This document shows, piece by piece, positions 15,303-23,973 of a stretch of 47,331 nt of DNA. The position numbers and the translations under genes were made by a program. The first letter of the stretch is position 1, and every line of letters starts with the position of its first letter. Origin of the DNA: Streptomyces sp. NRRL F-525 (GTDB lineage: Bacteria > Actinomycetota > Actinomycetes > Streptomycetales > Streptomycetaceae); contig NZ_JNXE01000054.1 of NCBI RefSeq assembly GCF_000716605.1, positions 1 to 47,331 of the forward strand. Reading direction: 5' to 3'. The notes under the pieces are model-generated. The model saw nothing but the letters and a program-made list of their open reading frames with translations. It did no database searches and was not told where the DNA came from.

Positions 15303-17543
15303 ATGAAGTTCACCGACGGCTACTGGCTGCTGCGCGAGGGCGTCACCGCCGCCCACCCGGTCGAGGTCCTCGATGTCAGCGCACCGGACGGGGCGCTGGA
15401 GATCCACGCGCCGACCATGCCGATCCGCCACCGCGGCGACCTGCTGAAGGGACCGGTCGTGACGATCAGCGCCCACGCCCCGCTGCCCGACATCATCGGC
15501 GTCACCTTCACCCACTTCGAGGGCGAACAGCCGCGCGGCCCCCAATTCGACGTCCAGAAGGAGGAGTTCGCGGTCCACACCTCCTACGACGACGAGCATG
15601 CGACCCTCACCTCCGGCGCGCTCTCGGTCAAGGTGGCCCGCACCGGCCCCTGGCACGTCGACTTCCTCGCCCACGGCCGCACCCTCACCAGCAGCGGCCC
15701 CAAGGGCATGGGCATCATGCGCGACGCGACCGGCGCCCACTACCTCCGCGAGCAGCTCGGGCTCCAAGTGGGCACATCCGTCTACGGACTTGGCGAACGC
15801 TTCGGCCCGCTCGTCAAGAACGGCCAGGTCGTCGACATGTGGAACGCCGACGGCGGCACCGCCACCGAACAGGCCTACAAGAACATCCCCTTCTACCTCA
15901 CCGACGCGGGCTACGGCGTCTTCGTCGACCACCCCGGCAAGGTCTCCTTCGAGGTCGGCTCGGAGGCGGTCTCCCGGGTCCAGTTCAGCGTGGAGAGCCA
16001 GCAGTTGACGTACTACGTCATCTACGGCCCGACCCCCAAGGACATCCTCCGCAAGTACTCCGCCCTCACCGGCCGCCCGGCGCTCCCGCCCGCCTGGTCG
16101 TTCGGGCTGTGGCTGTCGACGTCGTTCACCACGTCGTACGACGAGGAGACGGTGACGTCGTTCATCGAGGGCATGCGGGAGCGTGAACTCCCGCTCTCCG
16201 TCTTCCACTTCGACTGTTTCTGGATGCGCGAGTTCAACTGGTGCGACTTCCAGTGGGACCCGAGGGTCTTCGCCGACCCGGAGGGCATGCTCGCCAGGCT
16301 GAAGGAACGTGGCCTCCACATCAGCGTCTGGATCAACCCGTACATCGCCCAGCGCTCCCCACTCTTCGCCGAGGGCAAGGCACTTGGGCACCTGCTCCGC
16401 CGCCCCGATGGCAGCGTCTGGCAGTGGGACCTGTGGCAACCCGGCATGGCCCTGGTCGACTTCACCAGCCCGGCCGCCCGCGACTGGTACGCCGGAAAGC
16501 TGGAGGCGTTGCTCGCACAGGGCGTCGACTGCTTCAAGACCGACTTCGGCGAGCGCGTCCCCGTCGATGTCGCCTACGCGGACGGCGCGGACCCCGAGCG
16601 GATGCACAACTACTACACCTACCTCTACAACCGCACCGTCTTCGACGTCCTGCGCAAACACCGCGGCGAGGGCGAGGCGGTCGTCTTCGCCCGCTCGGCC
16701 ACAACCGGCAGCCAGAAGTACCCGGTTCACTGGGGCGGCGACTGCGAGGCGACGTACGAGTCGATGGCCGAGTCCCTGCGCGGCGGGCTCTCGCTCGGCC
16801 TCTCCGGCTTCGGCTACTGGAGCCATGACATCGGCGGCTTCGAGGGCACCCCGACCCCCGCCCTCTTCAAACGCTGGCTGGCCTTCGGCCTGTTGTCCTC
16901 CCACAGCCGCCTGCACGGCAGCTCGTCGTACCGCGTCCCGTGGCTCTTCGACGAGGAATCCGTGGACGTACTACGGCAGTTCACCCGCCTGAAGCTCAGC
17001 CTCATGCCGTACCTCTACGAGACCGCGCGCACCGCCTCCGCCGAGGGCGTGCCGATGATGCGCGCGATGGTGCTGGAGTTCCCGGACGACCCCGGGTGCG
17101 CGCACCTGGAACGGCAGTACATGCTCGGCCCGGACCTCCTGGTCGCGCCGGTGTTCAGCGACGACGGGGACGTCTCGTACTACGTCCCCGAGGGCACCTG
17201 GACCCACTACCTCACCGGCCGCACGGTCACCGGACCGCGCTGGGTGCGCGAGAAACACGGCTTCGACAGCGTGCCGCTCCTCGTCCGGCCCGGCGCGGTG
17301 GTCCCGGTCGGCGCGGTGGCCGACCGGCCGGACTACGACCACGCCGACGGCGTAACTCTGCGGGCGTACGCCCTGGAGCGGGGCGCGCAGGTGACAGTGC
17401 GGGTCGGAGAGGTGGCCTTCACCGTCGTACGGGAAGGGGACACGCTCCGGGCGTCCTGCACGGATCCGTCCGTCTCCTGGGCGCTGGCGGCCGGTTCGCG
17501 GTCGAAGTCGGGCAGCGGGTTCCTGACCCTGGAGCTGGGCTGA
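15303..17543 (+). CDS. GH31 alpha-xylosidase (YicI-like), cytoplasmic
   Basis: 746 aa with no signal peptide. The nucleophile motif KTDFGERVP puts Asp at ~414 and the acid/base motif HWGGDC puts Asp at ~480, close to D416 and D482 of E. coli YicI. The FDCFWMREFNWCDFQWDP stretch (~304-321) is also characteristic of the alpha-xylosidase branch of GH31 as opposed to alpha-glucosidases. It should remove alpha-xylosyl residues from imported oligosaccharides such as isoprimeverose. The start is ATG at 15303 after AAGGGGA. The stop shares one base with the LacI start (TGATG). Confidence 0.92.
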   Translation: MKFTDGYWLLREGVTAAHPVEVLDVSAPDGALEIHAPTMPIRHRGDLLKGPVVTISAHAPLPDIIGVTFTHFEGEQPRGPQFDVQKEEFAVHTSYDDEHATLTSGALSVKVARTGPWHVDFLAHGRTLTSSGPKGMGIMRDATGAHYLREQLGLQVGTSVYGLGERFGPLVKNGQVVDMWNADGGTATEQAYKNIPFYLTDAGYGVFVDHPGKVSFEVGSEAVSRVQFSVESQQLTYYVIYGPTPKDILRKYSALTGRPALPPAWSFGLWLSTSFTTSYDEETVTSFIEGMRERELPLSVFHFDCFWMREFNWCDFQWDPRVFADPEGMLARLKERGLHISVWINPYIAQRSPLFAEGKALGHLLRRPDGSVWQWDLWQPGMALVDFTSPAARDWYAGKLEALLAQGVDCFKTDFGERVPVDVAYADGADPERMHNYYTYLYNRTVFDVLRKHRGEGEAVVFARSATTGSQKYPVHWGGDCEATYESMAESLRGGLSLGLSGFGYWSHDIGGFEGTPTPALFKRWLAFGLLSSHSRLHGSSSYRVPWLFDEESVDVLRQFTRLKLSLMPYLYETARTASAEGVPMMRAMVLEFPDDPGCAHLERQYMLGPDLLVAPVFSDDGDVSYYVPEGTWTHYLTGRTVTGPRWVREKHGFDSVPLLVRPGAVVPVGAVADRPDYDHADGVTLRAYALERGAQVTVRVGEVAFTVVREGDTLRASCTDPSVSWALAAGSRSKSGSGFLTLELG

Positions 17544-18553
17544 TGGTGAAGATCACGGATGTGGCCCGGCACGCGGGCGTCTCCCCCAGCACCGTGTCGT
17601 ACGCCCTGAGCGGCAAGCGCCCGATCTCCGAGGAGACCCGGCTGCGCGTCGAGGCGTCGATCCGCGAGCTGGGCTACCGGCCGCACGCCGGTGCCCGCGC
17701 CCTGGCCAGCAGCCGGTCCAACGTGCTGGCCCTGGTGATCCCCTTACGGACCGGCATCCACGTCCCGGTCGTCATGCAGTTCGCGGTCTCCGTGGTGACC
17801 ACCGCCCGCCGCCACGACCACGACGTCCTCCTGCTCACCCAGGAGGAGGGCGAGGAGGGGCTGCGGCGGGTCGCGGACACGGCACTCGTCGACGCGATGA
17901 TCGTGATGGACGTCCAACTCGACGACCCCCGGCTGCCGTTGCTCCGTTCCCTGGACCGGCCGTCCGTGATGATCGGCTTCCCCGCCGAGGCGGACGGGCT
18001 GACCTGCATCGACCTCGACTTCAAGGCGGCCGGCGAGCTGTGCGTGGAACGGCTCGCGGGGCTCGGGCACCGAGTCGTCGCCCTCGTCGGCTCACCGCCG
18101 GAGGTGTACGTCCGCGGAACCGCCTTCGCCCAGCGGGTGGTTCAGGGCTTCACGGCCGCCGCCGACCGCAACCGGCTCGCCTCCTCCGTCCACCCCTGCG
18201 AGGCGGCACCGGCCGCCGCAGCCGCCGTGGCGGAGCAACTGCTGCGCGAACAGCCCGCGTTGACCGGAGTCGTCGTTCACAACGAACCCCTCCTGGAACC
18301 CCTCATCGACGCGTTCGAGCAGCTCGGGCTGCGCGTCCCCGGCGACCTGTCGATCACCGCGATCTGCCCCGACGAACTCGCCGAGTCCGTACGGGTCCCG
18401 GTCACGTCGGTCGCGCTGCCGACCGCCGAACTCGGTTCCGGGGCCGTCGAGTTGCTGATGAAGAAGCTGGACGGCAAGACCGTGCCCGACGCGACCCTCC
18501 TGTCCCCCCGGCTGACGGAACGCGCGAGCACGGCACCGCGCAACGCGCCCTGA
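17543..18553 (+). CDS. LacI-family repressor of the alpha-xyloside operon
   Basis: 336 aa. The HTH (ITDVARHAGVSPSTVSYALS) and hinge helix (RPHAGARALASSRSN) occupy residues 1-60, followed by a periplasmic-binding-like ligand domain. It shares one base with the GH31 stop, so it is co-transcribed with the genes it probably controls through the palindromes at 12149-12186, a negative feedback design. Codon 68 (17744-17746) is TTA, rare in Streptomyces and read by the bldA tRNA, so full-length repressor may depend on developmental stage. The inducer is presumably the imported oligosaccharide or free xylose (inferred). Confidence 0.92.
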   Translation: MVKITDVARHAGVSPSTVSYALSGKRPISEETRLRVEASIRELGYRPHAGARALASSRSNVLALVIPLRTGIHVPVVMQFAVSVVTTARRHDHDVLLLTQEEGEEGLRRVADTALVDAMIVMDVQLDDPRLPLLRSLDRPSVMIGFPAEADGLTCIDLDFKAAGELCVERLAGLGHRVVALVGSPPEVYVRGTAFAQRVVQGFTAAADRNRLASSVHPCEAAPAAAAAVAEQLLREQPALTGVVVHNEPLLEPLIDAFEQLGLRVPGDLSITAICPDELAESVRVPVTSVALPTAELGSGAVELLMKKLDGKTVPDATLLSPRLTERASTAPRNAP

Positions 18554-18610
18554 GACACCTCCGAGATCCCCAACGCCCGCATGCAAGGCCCTACTTGAAG
18601 GAGCCGCGAC

Positions 18611-21520
18611 ATGAAAGGCAAGAGAAGAAGACACAGAACCACGCTCGTCGTCGCCTTCGCCCTGATCGCCGGTCTGGGAGCGACGGTCCCGGCGACGGCC
18701 GACACCCCGTACCCCTTCCGCGACCCAACCCTTCCGGTGAGCAAGCGTGTTGACGACCTCCTGGCCCGCCTGACCCTCGACGAGAAGATCTCCCTCCTCC
18801 ACCAGTACGAGCCCGCGATCCCGCGTCTCGGCATCCAGTCCTTCCGCACCGGCACCGAGGCCCTGCACGGCGTCGCCTGGCTCGGCAAGGCCACCGTCTT
18901 CCCGCAGGCCATCGGACTCGCCTCGACCTGGGACCCGGCGCTGATGGAGGAGGTCGGTTCGGCGGTCGGCGACGAGGCCCGCGGCTTCCAGCAACAGCGC
19001 CCGGACGGCTGGGGGTTGAACCTCTGGGCCCCGGTGGTCAACCTCCTCCGCGACCCGCGCTGGGGCCGCAACGAGGAGGGCTACAGCGAAGACCCGGAGC
19101 TCACCGGCACCCTCTCGACGGCCTACGGCGAGGGCCTCACCGGCGGCGACCCGAACCACCTCAAGACGGCCCCCACCCTCAAGCACTACCTCGGCTACAA
19201 CAACGAGGTCGACCGCGCCACCACGTCCTCGGATCTCCGCCCCCGGGTGGAGAAGGAGTACGACGAGGCCGCGTTCAAACCGGCGATCGAGGCCGACGCG
19301 GCGACAGGCGTGATGACCTCTTACAACCTGGTCAACGGCCGCCCCAGCACGGTGAATCCGGACCTGAACGACGTCGTACGCAAGTGGACCGACCAGTCCC
19401 TGCTGAACGTCACCGACGCCTTCGCCCCCGGCAACCTCGTCACCCCGCAGCAGTACTACCCCAGCATCACGGAGGGCGACGCGGCCGCGCTGAAGGCCGG
19501 CGTCGACAGCTTCACGGACAACAGCGCCGATTCCGGCCCGACGACGACAGCCATCAACTCGGCCGTCCAGCAAGGCCTGTTGAAGGTCTCGGACATAGAC
19601 AAGGCGGTGTCGGACATCCTCTCCGTCCGTGTCCGCCTCGGTGAGTTCGACCCGGGCGGCGGCAAGTACGGCTCGATCGACGCGTCCGTCATCAACAGCC
19701 CGGCGCACCAGCAGTTGGCGCGCAAGGCGGCGGCCGAGGGGACGGTACTACTCAAGAAAAGTGTGACACTTCCACTGAAAGCGTCACAGAAAGACGTGGC
19801 AGTGGTCGGCCCCCTCGCCGACACGCTCTACACGGACTGGTACTCGGGCACCCTCCCCTACGCCGTCACCCCCGCGCAGGGCATCGCCTCGAAACTCGGC
19901 ACCGGAGTGACCACCAGCGAGGGAGTCGACCGCATCGCCCTGCGCGACACGGCGACCGGCAAGTACGTCACGGCAGGCACCGGCGACACCGGCGCCCCCT
20001 TGCAGGAGTCCACCAACACCCCCACGACAGCGGCCCAGTTCGACGCCTTCGACTGGGGCTCGGGCATCGTCACCCTGCGCTCGGCCGCCAACGGCAAATA
20101 CGTCGGCTACAACTGGTCGAACTTCGTCAACGACCAGACCCAGCCCAATGGTTGGTACGTCCAGCAGCAGTTCAAGCTGGAACAGCAGGACGACGGAACG
20201 TACTTGCTGAAGTACGCGGGCTACGAGACGTCGGAGTCCTGGTGGTCGAACCCCCTCTACCTCGGCCCGACCGACGCGAACGGCACCCTGGGCCTGGTCC
20301 CCAAGGATCAGGCCGCCCACTACGCGAAGGACGTCGTCCGCAGCGGAGTCGCCGACGCGGTGGCAGCGGTGAGGGGCAAGGACACAGCAGTCGTAGTCGT
20401 AGGCTCCATGCCGTCGATCAACGGCCGCGAGGCCCACGACCGCACGGACATGTCCCTGGCCCCCTCCCAGGAGGCCCTGGTCAAGGCGGTCCACCAGGCC
20501 AACCCCAAGACGGTGGTCGTGGTCGAGAACAGCTACCCGACCACACTCGGAGCACTGCAGAAAGAGGTCCCGGCCCTCCTCTGGACCTCCCACGCGGGCC
20601 AGGAAACAGGCAACGCCCTCGCCGACGTCCTCTACGGCGACGTCAACCCGTCCGGCCGCCTCACCCAGACCTGGTACCAGTCGGAGTCGGACCTCCCGTC
20701 GATCCTCGACTACGACATCATCAAGTCCGACCGCACCTACGAGTACTTCCAGGGCACCCCCCTCTACCCCTTCGGCTACGGCCTCTCGTACACGACCTTC
20801 CGCTACGGCACCCTGGAACCCGTCCCCGGCGGCTACGAGATCCCGGTGACGAACACGGGCACCCGGGCCGGTGACGAGGTCGTACAGCTCTACACACACC
20901 AGCGGACATCCCGCGACAAAGAACCCCTCAAGCAATTGAAGGCATTCCAGCGGGTCTCCCTGAAACCCGGCGAGACAAAAACAGTCCGCCTGAAAATCCA
21001 GCAGAAAGACCTCGCCCACTGGGATGTCACCCGCTCGAAATGGACGGTGGAAAGCGGCACGTACGACGTCATGGCCGGAGCGTCGTCGGCGGATATCCGC
21101 GCCCGCACGACCTGGCAGGTCCACGGGGAGACCATCCCGCCCCGGAACCTGTCGAAGACCACCCGCGCCGAGAACTTCGACGACTATTCCGGCATTCACC
21201 TCGTCGACGAATCCAAAGCGAGCGGTACAGCTGTGGGGGCTGCGGAGAACGAGGCGTGGCTGAAGTTCGCGGATACGCAACTGGGCACAAGGGCAACGAA
21301 GTTCGCGGCCCGGGTGGCGAGTACGGGCGCCGGCACGGTCGAGGTCCGGCTGGGCTCTCCGGCCGGCAGGCTCATCGGTACGGCACACGCAGGCGGGACG
21401 GCATCGTCGTACGACTATGAGTCGGTGACCGCCGACCTGTCGGGTGCGGCGAAGGGCCGTACGGACGTGTATCTGGTCTTGAGCAACGGGTTGCGAATGG
21501 CGACTTTCACCATTCAGTGA
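18611..21520 (+). CDS. Secreted GH3 glycosidase with fascin-like insert and C-terminal CBM
   Basis: 969 aa. Signal peptide: basic start, then TTLVVAFALIAGLGATVPATA, cleaved near residue 31. The GH3 N-domain (~45-330) contains KHYLGYNNEVDR and a probable nucleophile at about D269 (LLNVTDAFAP). The GH3 C-domain begins near 360 but is interrupted at ~436-565 by a beta-trefoil, fascin-like segment (TATGKYVTAG, SAANGKYVGY). A fibronectin-III-like domain follows (~730-830), then a C-terminal CBM6/35-like module (from ~853). Likely a beta-glucosidase or beta-xylosidase acting outside the cell and feeding the importer. GAAGGAG precedes the ATG. It lies 57 bp after the LacI gene, so probably the same transcript. 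Confidence 0.9.
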   Translation: MKGKRRRHRTTLVVAFALIAGLGATVPATADTPYPFRDPTLPVSKRVDDLLARLTLDEKISLLHQYEPAIPRLGIQSFRTGTEALHGVAWLGKATVFPQAIGLASTWDPALMEEVGSAVGDEARGFQQQRPDGWGLNLWAPVVNLLRDPRWGRNEEGYSEDPELTGTLSTAYGEGLTGGDPNHLKTAPTLKHYLGYNNEVDRATTSSDLRPRVEKEYDEAAFKPAIEADAATGVMTSYNLVNGRPSTVNPDLNDVVRKWTDQSLLNVTDAFAPGNLVTPQQYYPSITEGDAAALKAGVDSFTDNSADSGPTTTAINSAVQQGLLKVSDIDKAVSDILSVRVRLGEFDPGGGKYGSIDASVINSPAHQQLARKAAAEGTVLLKKSVTLPLKASQKDVAVVGPLADTLYTDWYSGTLPYAVTPAQGIASKLGTGVTTSEGVDRIALRDTATGKYVTAGTGDTGAPLQESTNTPTTAAQFDAFDWGSGIVTLRSAANGKYVGYNWSNFVNDQTQPNGWYVQQQFKLEQQDDGTYLLKYAGYETSESWWSNPLYLGPTDANGTLGLVPKDQAAHYAKDVVRSGVADAVAAVRGKDTAVVVVGSMPSINGREAHDRTDMSLAPSQEALVKAVHQANPKTVVVVENSYPTTLGALQKEVPALLWTSHAGQETGNALADVLYGDVNPSGRLTQTWYQSESDLPSILDYDIIKSDRTYEYFQGTPLYPFGYGLSYTTFRYGTLEPVPGGYEIPVTNTGTRAGDEVVQLYTHQRTSRDKEPLKQLKAFQRVSLKPGETKTVRLKIQQKDLAHWDVTRSKWTVESGTYDVMAGASSADIRARTTWQVHGETIPPRNLSKTTRAENFDDYSGIHLVDESKASGTAVGAAENEAWLKFADTQLGTRATKFAARVASTGAGTVEVRLGSPAGRLIGTAHAGGTASSYDYESVTADLSGAAKGRTDVYLVLSNGLRMATFTIQ

Positions 21521-21526
21521 CAGGAA

Positions 21527-21560
21527 AAGGCCCCCTGCCGCCGAAGCAGCAGGGGGCCTT
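21527..21560. terminator. Terminator after the GH3 gene
   Basis: Exact 12-bp arms AAGGCCCCCTGC (21527-21538) and GCAGGGGGCCTT (21549-21560) with a 10-nt loop, starting six bases past the stop. It sits between the convergent GH3 and ssrA genes and could serve both strands. Confidence 0.85.
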
Positions 21561-21592
21561 ACCACTGTGTTCAATTAGAAACATGGGATGAG

Positions 21593-21977
21593 TGGAGATG
21601 GCGGGAATCGAACCCGCGTCCACCGGTGCAGAATCAGGGCTTCTCCGTGTGCAGTTCGCTGTGATTTTCTCGGCCCCGGTGATCACGCGAACAAGTCGCC
21701 GACGGGCCCAGTCACTGTTTGATTTCCCATCGAACCCCGTGACCGGGCTCGATGGTTTAGTTCCCTAGATTATGCCAGGGTCCGGGTCGGGAACACCCCC
21801 GGGCTGACACCCTTTTAGGGTCCTTCAGTCGCTGTTATTAGGCAGCGAGGGCGAAGGACTGGGAATCGCTCTTGGAATTGGCGATTATTGGTTGCGACAT
21901 ATGGTTAACGAGATCATTGCCGCTTCCTCGACACGCTTCACCTGCTTCGACAGCCGCTGTCGAAACCGATCATCCCC
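21593..21977 (-). ncRNA. ssrA: tmRNA (trans-translation RNA)
   Basis: The 5' end GGGGATGATCGGTTTCGACA starts at 21977. The 3' end carries a T-arm (GGACGCGGGTTCGATTCCCG) and CATCTCC, which pairs with the 5' GGGGATG to close the tRNA-like acceptor stem. The discriminator A is at 21593, and CCA is not encoded. The tag frame begins with the resume GCC at 21882-21880 and reads ANSKSDSQSFALAA followed by tandem TAA TAA (21840-21835). It rescues stalled ribosomes with SmpB, whose gene lies 113 bp upstream. A TACGAT hexamer near 22025 may be a -10 for a longer precursor, but no -35 is clear. Confidence 0.96.
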
Positions 21978-22090
21978 ATGTTGTTTTTTCAAACCGCTAC
22001 ACACCCGCTGTGGGGTGCAGTAGCCATCGTACGCGACCAACGCGCGCCGAGGCCACCGTATTCCCGGCGGCCGCCCGCGAGAAGGACCGG

Positions 22091-22663
22091 CTACTCGCCG
22101 CGCTGCTTCCGCTTCGCCGCCGCGATCGCGCGGTCCGACTCCCGGCGGTCCTGCTTCTCGCGCAGGGTCTGCCGCTTGTCGTACTCCTTCTTGCCTCGGG
22201 CGAGGGCGATCTCCGCCTTTGCCCGGCCGTTGCTGAAGTACAGGGCCAGGGGCACGATCGTGTGACCCGTCTCCTGGGTCTTGGCCTCCAGCTTGTCGAT
22301 CTCCTCGCGGTGCAGCAGCAGCTTGCGCTTGCGGCGCACCGAGTGGTTGGTCCACGTGCCCTGGTGGTACTCGGGGATGTGGGCGTTGTGCAGCCACGCC
22401 TCGCCCCCGTCGATCTGGACGAAGCCGTCGGTCAGCGAGGTGCGGCCCTCGCGCAGCGACTTGACCTCGGTGCCGGAGAGGACGAGCCCGGCCTCGTAGG
22501 TGTCGATGATCGCGTAGTCGTGCCGGGCCTTCTTGTTCTGGGCGACGATCTTGCGCTTGCCGCCCTTCTCGCCGTCCCTGGCCTTGCCGCCGGCGGCGCC
22601 ACCGCCCTGCTTGGGCTGGGACTCCTTGGGTACGTACATTCCCTTGCTCATAGTGCTGCCCAT
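22091..22663 (-). CDS. smpB: SmpB, tmRNA-binding protein
   Basis: 190 aa as called. The SmpB core starts near residue 37: [36 protein letters not shown], then [18 protein letters not shown], and the basic C-terminal tail [18 protein letters not shown], which enters the empty mRNA channel. It is longer than the usual ~160 aa because of a Gly/Lys-rich N-terminus. The true start could be ATG at 22663, 22651 or 22639; none has a clean ribosome site. It is adjacent to ssrA on the same strand, the common bacterial arrangement. Confidence 0.95.
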   Translation of the reverse strand: MGSTMSKGMYVPKESQPKQGGGAAGGKARDGEKGGKRKIVAQNKKARHDYAIIDTYEAGLVLSGTEVKSLREGRTSLTDGFVQIDGGEAWLHNAHIPEYHQGTWTNHSVRRKRKLLLHREEIDKLEAKTQETGHTIVPLALYFSNGRAKAEIALARGKKEYDKRQTLREKQDRRESDRAIAAAKRKQRGE

Positions 22664-22721
22664 TTTCGCACTACAGGGGGGTCCGAGGGAAAGGCGATTA
22701 CAAACGGCCGTCAGGAGCCGC

Positions 22722-23906
22722 CTATGACGCGTCCCCGAGCCCGCTCAACACCGTCTCGGCGCGCTCCACGGCGGCCTGTCCCTGCGCGGTGACGTCGAGG
22801 TCGGGGGTGATGCCCCGGCCGTCGACGGTGTGGCCGGAGGGGGTGCGGTAGTGGCCGACGGTCAGTTCGGCGACGACGCCGTCGGGGAGTTTGCTCGGCA
22901 TCTGGACCGAGCCCTTGCCGAAGGTCCTGGAGCCCACGACGACCGCGCGGCCGCGGTCCTGGAGGGCGCCGGTGAGCATCTCGGCCGCGCTCATCGTGCC
23001 GCCGTCGACCAGCGCGACCAGGGGTCTGGTGGTGTCACCGCCGGTGTCCGCGTGCAGGGCGCGCTGCCGGCCGTCGACGTCGTACGTGGCGACGAGGCCG
23101 CCGTCGAGGAAGGCGGAGGCGGTGGTGACGGCCTCGGTGACCAGGCCGCCGGAGTTGCCGCGCAGGTCGAGGATGAACGCGGAGTCGGCCGGGGCCTGCC
23201 GTACGGCGGTGCGGACGAGGTCGCCGACGCCCTTGGTGAACGCAGCGATCTTGATGACGGTGACCTCACCGGCGAGCCTGCGGACGGTCACGGAGTCGGT
23301 GGAGAGGCGGGCGCGCCGTACGGTCTCGCTCCACGCGTGCGTGCCGCGCTCCAGGCCGAGGGTGACGGCGGTACCGGCGGCGGCGTCCTGGGCGTCGCCC
23401 CGTAGTAAGGACACGACCTCGGTGACGGGCTGCCCGTCGACGTTCTCGCCGTCGACGCTGCGGAGCCGGTCGCCCTTGCGTACGCCCGCGGTGGCGGCCG
23501 GCGACCCGGACTGCACCCGGGTCACCTCGATGCGGCCGTCGCGCTCCCGGCGGGCCCAGAGGCCGACGCCGGTGTACTGGCCGTCGAGGGCCTCCTCGAA
23601 CTCCTCGTACTCCCCCTGGGAGTACACGGCACCCCACCGGTCCCCGCTGCGGCTCACGGCGCGCTCGGCGGCCTCCATGGGCGACTTGCCGTCGGCCTTG
23701 GCCTCGGCGGCGGCCTTCGCGACCTCTTCGGTACGGGCGAGCGGCGCCGAACGCGCCGTACCGGACGCCGATTTCCGGTCGGCCCGGCCGGGTTCGTCGA
23801 ACGACCCGGCCGCCGCACCGGCGACCAGCACACTCGCGAACACCAATGTCAGGGCGGCCCCGCGGCGGATGCGGCGGGGCTGACAGAACAGGTCACGACC
23901 TGACAT
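22722..23906 (-). CDS. S41 C-terminal processing protease (Ctp/Tsp type)
   Basis: 394 aa. An N-terminal membrane anchor or signal ([18 protein letters not shown]) is followed by a helical region, a PDZ domain (~105-190, [20 protein letters not shown]) and an S41 protease domain. Catalytic Ser is about S306 (GGTMSAAE) and Lys about K331 (FGKGSVQ), 25 residues apart as in E. coli Tsp. It acts outside the membrane on proteins with exposed C-termini. It follows ftsE-ftsX on the same strand, an arrangement seen where such proteases act in cell-wall remodelling. Codon TTA at 23406-23408 makes it a potential bldA target, and a CTA follows at once. Confidence 0.92.
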   Translation of the reverse strand: MSGRDLFCQPRRIRRGAALTLVFASVLVAGAAAGSFDEPGRADRKSASGTARSAPLARTEEVAKAAAEAKADGKSPMEAAERAVSRSGDRWGAVYSQGEYEEFEEALDGQYTGVGLWARRERDGRIEVTRVQSGSPAATAGVRKGDRLRSVDGENVDGQPVTEVVSLLRGDAQDAAAGTAVTLGLERGTHAWSETVRRARLSTDSVTVRRLAGEVTVIKIAAFTKGVGDLVRTAVRQAPADSAFILDLRGNSGGLVTEAVTTASAFLDGGLVATYDVDGRQRALHADTGGDTTRPLVALVDGGTMSAAEMLTGALQDRGRAVVVGSRTFGKGSVQMPSKLPDGVVAELTVGHYRTPSGHTVDGRGITPDLDVTAQGQAAVERAETVLSGLGDAS

Positions 23907-23930
23907 GGCGGTGAGTCTAGGACAACGGGA

Positions 23931-23962
23931 AGGGCCGCACGGGCGGTTGCCCGTACGGCCCT
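23931..23962 (-). terminator. Terminator after ftsX
   Basis: Fourteen-base arms AGGGCCGCACGGGC (23931-23944) and GCCCGTACGGCCCT (23949-23962) with one mismatch and a 4-nt loop, 11 bp past the ftsX stop. It may reduce read-through into the protease gene. Confidence 0.75.
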
Positions 23963-23973
23963 CTTGGCATGTG

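Noticed and set aside
15303..17543. GH31 protein as an alpha-glucosidase
   Set aside because: Lengths and motif positions (KTDFGERVP, HWGGDC, FDCFWM) follow YicI-type alpha-xylosidases more closely, though assay is needed for certainty.
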